Shown here piece after piece: positions 59,692-64,000 of a DNA stretch of 64,000 bases (positions within the stretch are counted from its first letter, which is position 1; every line of letters starts with the position of its first letter). The notes beneath the pieces are model-generated. The model had not been told where the DNA came from, searched no databases, and was given only the letters and a program-made list of their open reading frames with translations. The position numbers were made by a program, and so were the translations under genes. The DNA comes from Chitinophaga deserti (lineage in GTDB: Bacteria > Bacteroidota > Bacteroidia > Chitinophagales > Chitinophagaceae): contig NZ_QFFK01000009.1 in assembly GCF_003149455.1 (NCBI RefSeq), forward strand, positions 226,663 to 290,662. The letters run 5' to 3'.

Positions 59692-60543
59692 TTAGTTGAC
59701 AGTGAGCTGATAGGCAGTTACGTGATTTCCGAAGAAGGTAGGGATGTATACGATGCGGTTTTTTGCATCATAACCGATATCTGCGGTTTGCAGCTTTTCG
59801 GCCTGTGTGTCGAGGATTTTTTCGGAAGTGTTGTTTTTGATATTTACGTAATACACATCACCTTTCCAGCAGGATACGATGTATTCGTCGCCCTTAACAT
59901 GCTCGATGCCATCGGCACCGGAAGATGCGGGAGCTACTACCGTGAGGGAGCCATCAGCATTTACCAGGTTCACGGAGTTATTGTCGAGCACCAGTAGCCC
60001 TGCGGGGCTGGAGAGGATGCCGTTGGGGCCTTTCAGTCCGTTGGCGGGATAAACACTGTTTGGTACTTCGGGTACTACCAGGTGCACGGTTTTCTTACGG
60101 GAATCGGTTACGAACACCTGCCCGTTTTTGGATACGCTCACATCGTTAAGGCCTTCTGCATCGGCAACGGGGATGCGTTTTTCGATAGCGCCTTTATCTA
60201 TATCGATCACTACTACTTCGTTCATATCTGCCACATACAGGCGGTTTTTATGTACACCCATACCTTTGGGGGCGCTCAGGCCCTCTACCCAGCGGAGCGT
60301 TTCTATCTTGCCGGTTTTGGGGGATACGCGGGATACGAATCCTTTTCCATCCTTCCCCCACGGCTCGCCGTCGATGTTGGTGACATAAAGGATGTCGCGT
60401 TTGGCATCAAAGTATACAGATTCGGGCACCTTCAGCGAGGTGTCTGTAGACCATATTTTCTTGAGCGTGGCTTTCTGGGCCAGGGCACTCATACATGGCG
60501 CACCGGCGAGGAAAAGACAAAGGATAGCATTTTTCATTTTCAT
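59692..60543 (-). CDS. SMP-30/gluconolactonase-like beta-propeller, secreted
   Basis: 283 residues. The signal peptide is residues 1-22 (CLFLAGAPCMSALAQ). It consists of SMP-30-type propeller blades: SVYFDAKRDILYVTNIDG, SAPKGMGVHKNRLYVADMNE, SVSKNGQVFVTDSRKKTVH and GPNGILSSPAGLLVLDNNSV. Metal-binding residues typical of the family (Glu, Asn, Asp) can be placed at PESVYFD, GPNGILS and SGADGIEH, but catalysis is not certain. Family members hydrolyse lactones, or serve only as sugar-binding propellers. The gene is upstream of the propeller kinase gene on the same strand with a hairpin between, and heads away from the phosphodiesterase gene at 60593. Confidence 0.85.
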   Translation of the reverse strand: MKMKNAILCLFLAGAPCMSALAQKATLKKIWSTDTSLKVPESVYFDAKRDILYVTNIDGEPWGKDGKGFVSRVSPKTGKIETLRWVEGLSAPKGMGVHKNRLYVADMNEVVVIDIDKGAIEKRIPVADAEGLNDVSVSKNGQVFVTDSRKKTVHLVVPEVPNSVYPANGLKGPNGILSSPAGLLVLDNNSVNLVNADGSLTVVAPASSGADGIEHVKGDEYIVSCWKGDVYYVNIKNNTSEKILDTQAEKLQTADIGYDAKNRIVYIPTFFGNHVTAYQLTVN

Positions 60544-60592
60544 AACTTAAGGAGATTAGACTTTAAATTTAATAAATGTATTTTTATCAGCT

Positions 60593-61822
60593 ATGAAACA
60601 ATACCTGTGCTTATTCCTTGCGGTATGCTGGGCCGCTTCCGTTTCCGGCCAGCAGCGCAAAGCTGTATTCATTATTGTTGATGGTATTTCCGCTGATGTC
60701 CTCGAACAGGCGCAACTTCCTCATCTTAAAAGTATTATAAAATCCGGTAGTTATATGCGGGCATTTGTGGGAGGCGAAAAAGGAGGCTATTCCCAGACGC
60801 CCACCATCTCCGCCGTGGGCTATAACAGCGTGCTTACCGGCACCTGGGTTAACAAGCATAATGTGTGGGACAACGATATTGCTGCCCCTAATTATCAATA
60901 CTGGACCATCTTCCGGACCTTCAAAACCCACTTCCCGCAGAAGAAAACCGCTATTTACAGCAGCTGGTTAGATAACCGTACCAAACTGGTGGGCGACGGC
61001 CTGGAAGCCACGGGCAACCTCGCCATAGATGTTAAATACGACGGATATGAGCTGGATACCGTGCGCTTCCCGCACGACCGTAAGAAAGCGTATATGGAAC
61101 GGATCGATGCCCATGTATCGGAAGAAGCCGCTAAATCCATCCGCCAGCAGGGGCCCGACCTTAGCTGGGTATATCTTGAATATACCGACGATATGGGTCA
61201 TATGTATGGCGACAGTCCTGAGTTTGCCGATGCCATTCAGAAGATGGATGAGAAGGTAGGGAAGATCTGGGAGGCAATTCAGTATCGTAAGAAGCAGTTT
61301 AAGGAAGACTGGCTGATTGTTATTACAACAGATCATGGCCGCGATGAGCAAACCGGCAAGCACCACGGGGGGCAATCTTACCGCCAGCGCTCCGGCTGGA
61401 TTATTTCCAACATACAGCAACCCAATACATACGCCAGGGTGTCTTATCCCGGTGTGGTAGATATTATGCCTACCATAGCCCGGTTCCTCCAGCTCCCGCT
61501 GCCGCAGCATGTGAGCCGCGAGTCAGATGGTGTGGCACTAACTGGTAAGGTGTCTGTAGCGCAGCCGGAAGTGAACTGCTTCCGTGATGCACTGGATATT
61601 ACCTGGGTGAATCCTGATCCCGGGGGAACGGTGAAGATATGGGTGACCACCACCAATGCGTATAAAACAGGCGGAAAAGACGAATACCGTTTACTGGCAG
61701 AAGTGCCTGCTACACAGCGCCGTGCAGTGGTAAGCGTGAAGGATCTGCCTTCGAAGTTTTACAAAGTAGTACTCGAGGGGAAGGAGAATACCGTTAACCG
61801 CTGGTGGGTAGGGGAGAAGTAG
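60593..61822 (+). CDS. Alkaline phosphatase superfamily (nucleotide pyrophosphatase/phosphodiesterase-like) protein
   Basis: 409 residues. The signal peptide is residues 1-19 (LFLAVCWAASVSGQ). AP superfamily features are VFIIVDGISADVLEQAQLP, the likely nucleophile region TPTISAVGYNSVLTGTWVN, the metal Asp/His set in VYLEYTDDMGHMYGDSPEF and ITTDHGRDEQTGKHHGGQ, and the final His in the same segment. Such exported enzymes cleave phosphodiesters or phosphomonoesters of nucleotides, lipids or sugars. The last 90 residues form an added beta domain (CFRDALDITWVNPDPGGTVK). It is divergent from the SMP-30-like gene and convergent with the hybrid kinase gene, the stops one base apart. Confidence 0.88.
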   Translation: MKQYLCLFLAVCWAASVSGQQRKAVFIIVDGISADVLEQAQLPHLKSIIKSGSYMRAFVGGEKGGYSQTPTISAVGYNSVLTGTWVNKHNVWDNDIAAPNYQYWTIFRTFKTHFPQKKTAIYSSWLDNRTKLVGDGLEATGNLAIDVKYDGYELDTVRFPHDRKKAYMERIDAHVSEEAAKSIRQQGPDLSWVYLEYTDDMGHMYGDSPEFADAIQKMDEKVGKIWEAIQYRKKQFKEDWLIVITTDHGRDEQTGKHHGGQSYRQRSGWIISNIQQPNTYARVSYPGVVDIMPTIARFLQLPLPQHVSRESDGVALTGKVSVAQPEVNCFRDALDITWVNPDPGGTVKIWVTTTNAYKTGGKDEYRLLAEVPATQRRAVVSVKDLPSKFYKVVLEGKENTVNRWWVGEK

Positions 61823-63544
61823 TTACACGTGCTGGAGATGTTTTTCCAGCACATGGCCAAGCGCGGTGAATTCGATGGGCTTTACCACATAATCGCTGGC
61901 GCCTTCCTGCCGGAAGCGGTCGGCCGATTCGGTGAATGCATCGCCCGATGCTATAATCACGGGGATATGTTGCAGTTCAGGGTCTTTCTTCAAGTGCTGC
62001 AGCATTTCCCGCCCATTCATTTTAGGCATATGGGAATCGAGGATGATGAGGTGGGGATGTTGTTCCCTCGCCAGGGTAAGCCCGTCGTTACCATTTTCCG
62101 CCGCCAGTACTTTAATACCTTGTGCCAGCAGAAAGTTACGGAGGATAACCTGGTTCATTCTGTCATCTTCCACCACCAGCACCGTACTTCCCGCAAAGCG
62201 TGGGGCCATAGGAGCAGGCTCTTCCGGTTCAGGGATGGTAACTCCTTCCGGGATAGGGAAAGTAACGGTGAATGTGGAGCTTACGTTTTCCACACAACTA
62301 ACCTGCACAATGCCACCAAGTAATTGGGCGAAGTGTTGTGTGATATGAAGGCCCAGGCCGGTGCCTTCAATAAAGGATGTTTTTACCGCTACAAAAGGTT
62401 CGAATATAACTTTCTGCTTTTCGGGAGGTATACCGCCGCCCTGATCGGTTACACTGATGAACCAATCCTTTTCAGTTACATCGCATTTCACTAAGATCGC
62501 AGTGCCATTGGCTGTGAACTTAATGGCATTGGTCATAAGATTATTGAGAATCTGTGAGAGCTTCACTTCGTCGGTCCGGATCTGGGGAAGCATACGCGGC
62601 CCTATTTCGAGGCGGATGGTAACTGATTTATTGTGCGCCAGCAGGTCGTATATCCGGACGATGTTGTTGAGGAAAGTGTGGGTTTTAACTTCAGCGATTC
62701 GCACTGTATCTAATTGCCCCGCCTCAATACGGGAAAGCTCCAGCACATTATTGATGATATCTTTTACATTAAAGCTGGCCACATACAAATGCTCCACGAG
62801 ATTGCCGATGTTCTGCGGGGTACGGCCGTTATGCAGATCCATCCGCATCAGTTGTACGATGCCGAATATGGCATTCAGCGGATTGCGGATCTCATGGCTG
62901 GTTTCCTGCAAAAACAGTTTACGTGAGTTGTTGGCTTTTTCCAGTTCGTCCGTTTTATGCCTGAGCTGTTCCAGCAGGGAATTGTACGATTTCTTGTAGT
63001 GATAAATGCATAGAAGTGTGATGCCGATGTGCCATGCCAGATTGATCCATCGGAGGGAGAGCTGCACGCTGGGGGAAAGTGCGAGCAGGGGCGGCTGGCC
63101 CTTCACGAAATGCCATTCCATTACCACAATGGCTGCGCTAAGCATTATAACGGCGAGTATCTGGCGAACATGGTTTTCGATAGTCAGGTAAGTAAGGCTG
63201 ATCATGGACATGCACGCCGTGATAAACAGTACGCCCGGCCCAAGGAGCATATCGTAATACACTGCCCATACCGATTGCAGCAGTACCAGCCATACTGCGG
63301 CTATCTGGAATTTCCCTATACGGTTTAAAAGAATAACGGTGCTGAATAATACGAGTGCAAGTGAGTTTGCGAAGAAGGTAACCGGGGCTTTGCTGATGAA
63401 GTAGTATATAACCCCCAGCACAAACAAGCTTGATCCTATAGCAATTGCGAGTGAGTTAACGATCCTTATCTGGACCCTCATTTCTTTAGGAACATGCTCA
63501 CATCCAGCATCCAGCATCCGGGTTATCGGGGCAATAATATGCAT
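61823..63544 (-). CDS. Hybrid histidine kinase with C-terminal receiver
   Basis: 573 residues. Six membrane helices at about 30-190, with no large extracellular domain, are followed by a coiled coil at about 190-215 (LLEQLRHKTDELEKANNSRK). The kinase core has its His in LQETSHEIRNPLNAIFGIVQ. The N box is LNNLMTNAIKFT, G1 is VTDQGGGIPPEKQ and G2 is TGLGLHITQHFAQL. The receiver (about 455-570) has TVLVVEDDRMNQVILRNFLL, its Asp in LIILDSHMPKMNGREML and the conserved Lys in YVVKPIEFTALG. The signal is probably membrane-borne or detected by the helices. No separate output regulator lies nearby, so phosphotransfer to a distant partner is likely. Confidence 0.93.
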   Translation of the reverse strand: MHIIAPITRMLDAGCEHVPKEMRVQIRIVNSLAIAIGSSLFVLGVIYYFISKAPVTFFANSLALVLFSTVILLNRIGKFQIAAVWLVLLQSVWAVYYDMLLGPGVLFITACMSMISLTYLTIENHVRQILAVIMLSAAIVVMEWHFVKGQPPLLALSPSVQLSLRWINLAWHIGITLLCIYHYKKSYNSLLEQLRHKTDELEKANNSRKLFLQETSHEIRNPLNAIFGIVQLMRMDLHNGRTPQNIGNLVEHLYVASFNVKDIINNVLELSRIEAGQLDTVRIAEVKTHTFLNNIVRIYDLLAHNKSVTIRLEIGPRMLPQIRTDEVKLSQILNNLMTNAIKFTANGTAILVKCDVTEKDWFISVTDQGGGIPPEKQKVIFEPFVAVKTSFIEGTGLGLHITQHFAQLLGGIVQVSCVENVSSTFTVTFPIPEGVTIPEPEEPAPMAPRFAGSTVLVVEDDRMNQVILRNFLLAQGIKVLAAENGNDGLTLAREQHPHLIILDSHMPKMNGREMLQHLKKDPELQHIPVIIASGDAFTESADRFRQEGASDYVVKPIEFTALGHVLEKHLQHV

Positions 63545-64000
63545 TGTTTTTCAGGGTGGTTTCGCAGAAAAGAATCCGTAAAATATCAGGGGCTGTTGGT
63601 TCATTAAACCAGCGCTGATCAAAAGTAATCATTCCCGATATGCAGGCAAAAACATAATATCCACGCTAATTTGTTTGTGTGTTACGTGGCAGGTCTCTTA
63701 TTGTTTCCTGTTGGTTTACACAGTAAACATCTTATCAATGTACCGAGACAGGTAAAACAGGGTCTAAAGGCCGTGGAAGGCAGTGTAGAGGCAGTCTGCC
63801 CTTAGTGTAATGGCAGTCTAAAGGCAGTGGAAAGGCAGTCCGGAGGCAGTAACAAGGCACCCATGTAGTAGCAATGTCTTACACTGAAAAAACTTTACAG
63901 GGTTAGGGGGTTAAGTACGGGATTGGCTTGACAGCATTGTCGTTAAACACTGTTTTCGCTTTACAGTTACTTGGCTTGCGATCAAATTCGCTTTACAATT
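63545..64000. repeat. Terminal spacer with GGCAGT-type short repeats
   Basis: 456 bp without coding character. In 63770-63860, GGCAGT recurs six times with partners such as AGGCAGTC and AAAGGCAGT. Towards the end TTCGCTTTACA occurs twice (63955 and 63988). No gene or RNA was seen. Confidence 0.65.

Noticed and set aside
63770..63860. A CRISPR or attachment-site array
   Set aside because: Repeat units are six bases with irregular linkers; no integrase or repeat of suitable length is nearby.

Overview
The window reads as a chromosomal segment of a Bacteroidota bacterium, most likely from the Chitinophaga group. The evidence is a SusC/SusD pair whose SusC carries an N-terminal signalling (STN) domain, a FecR anti-sigma factor beside an ECF sigma factor, a short RpoD without region 1.1, and several promoters with the Bacteroidota TTG-N19-TAnnTTTG form. 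Two-component proteins are abundant, lipoproteins have Bacteroidota-type lipoboxes, and the genes are moderately GC-rich inside AT-rich spacers. No phage, insertion sequence, integrase or CRISPR array was seen; the unusual parts are local tandem duplications and small-protein or signalling cassettes.

Layout. 1-9.2 kb: divergent FecR (cut by the window edge) and ECF sigma, then a TlpA-type thioredoxin, a small secreted two-cysteine protein, a MauE/DoxX redox membrane protein, and SusC/SusD. 9.2-11.0 kb: a hypothetical gene, then tRNA-Ala(GGC) followed by two degenerate tandem copies on a 117-bp period. 11.2-15.3 kb: a DUF805 protein, an OmpR-type two-component pair and an HtrA protease. 15.3-20.9 kb (minus strand): a tight five-gene operon of a ThiF/E1-like adenylating enzyme, an acyltransferase-like protein resembling LuxI/FeeM synthases, a 7TM-DISM histidine kinase, a receiver-kinase and a single-domain receiver. 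This is the best candidate in the window for an undescribed signalling system. 21.4-26.1 kb: exported superoxide dismutase, a GT39-like membrane glycosyltransferase, an LptF/LptG permease and two small cytosolic proteins.

26.5-34.5 kb is housekeeping: rpoD, ffh, rpsP-rimM-trmD, rplS, tatA, gatA and a MltD-like lytic transglycosylase. 34.8-39.2 kb: two tandem paralogous lipoproteins, followed by a decayed array in which the convergent junction 'lipoprotein tail / terminator / antiporter tail' occurs three times on a 319-bp period. 39.3-42.0 kb: a CPA2 cation:proton antiporter and a 1.4-kb spacer with five tandem ~165-bp repeats. 42.1-46.8 kb: S4 RNA-binding protein, lysA, a DUF3267 protein and a GAF protein. 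46.9-51.4 kb (minus): a SdiA-regulated-type lipoprotein translationally coupled to a 1208-residue outer-membrane protein joining a metallophosphoesterase, a kinase-like middle region and a beta-barrel. 51.4-56.5 kb (plus): an HD-domain protein fused to a Pycsar-effector-type membrane domain, then ppk1, a DUF4442 protein and a beta-CASP nuclease. 56.5-63.5 kb: a propeller-sensor LytS-type kinase, an SMP-30-like protein, an alkaline-phosphatase-superfamily enzyme and a hybrid histidine kinase. The end of the window is a spacer with short repeats.

Functional themes are envelope nutrient uptake and thiol redox (1-9 kb), signal production and phosphorelay (15-21 kb), the translation core (26-31 kb), and nucleotide or polyphosphate metabolism with surface phosphatase or kinase activity (46-55 kb). 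All functions come from motifs and family recognition by reading; no database search was run.
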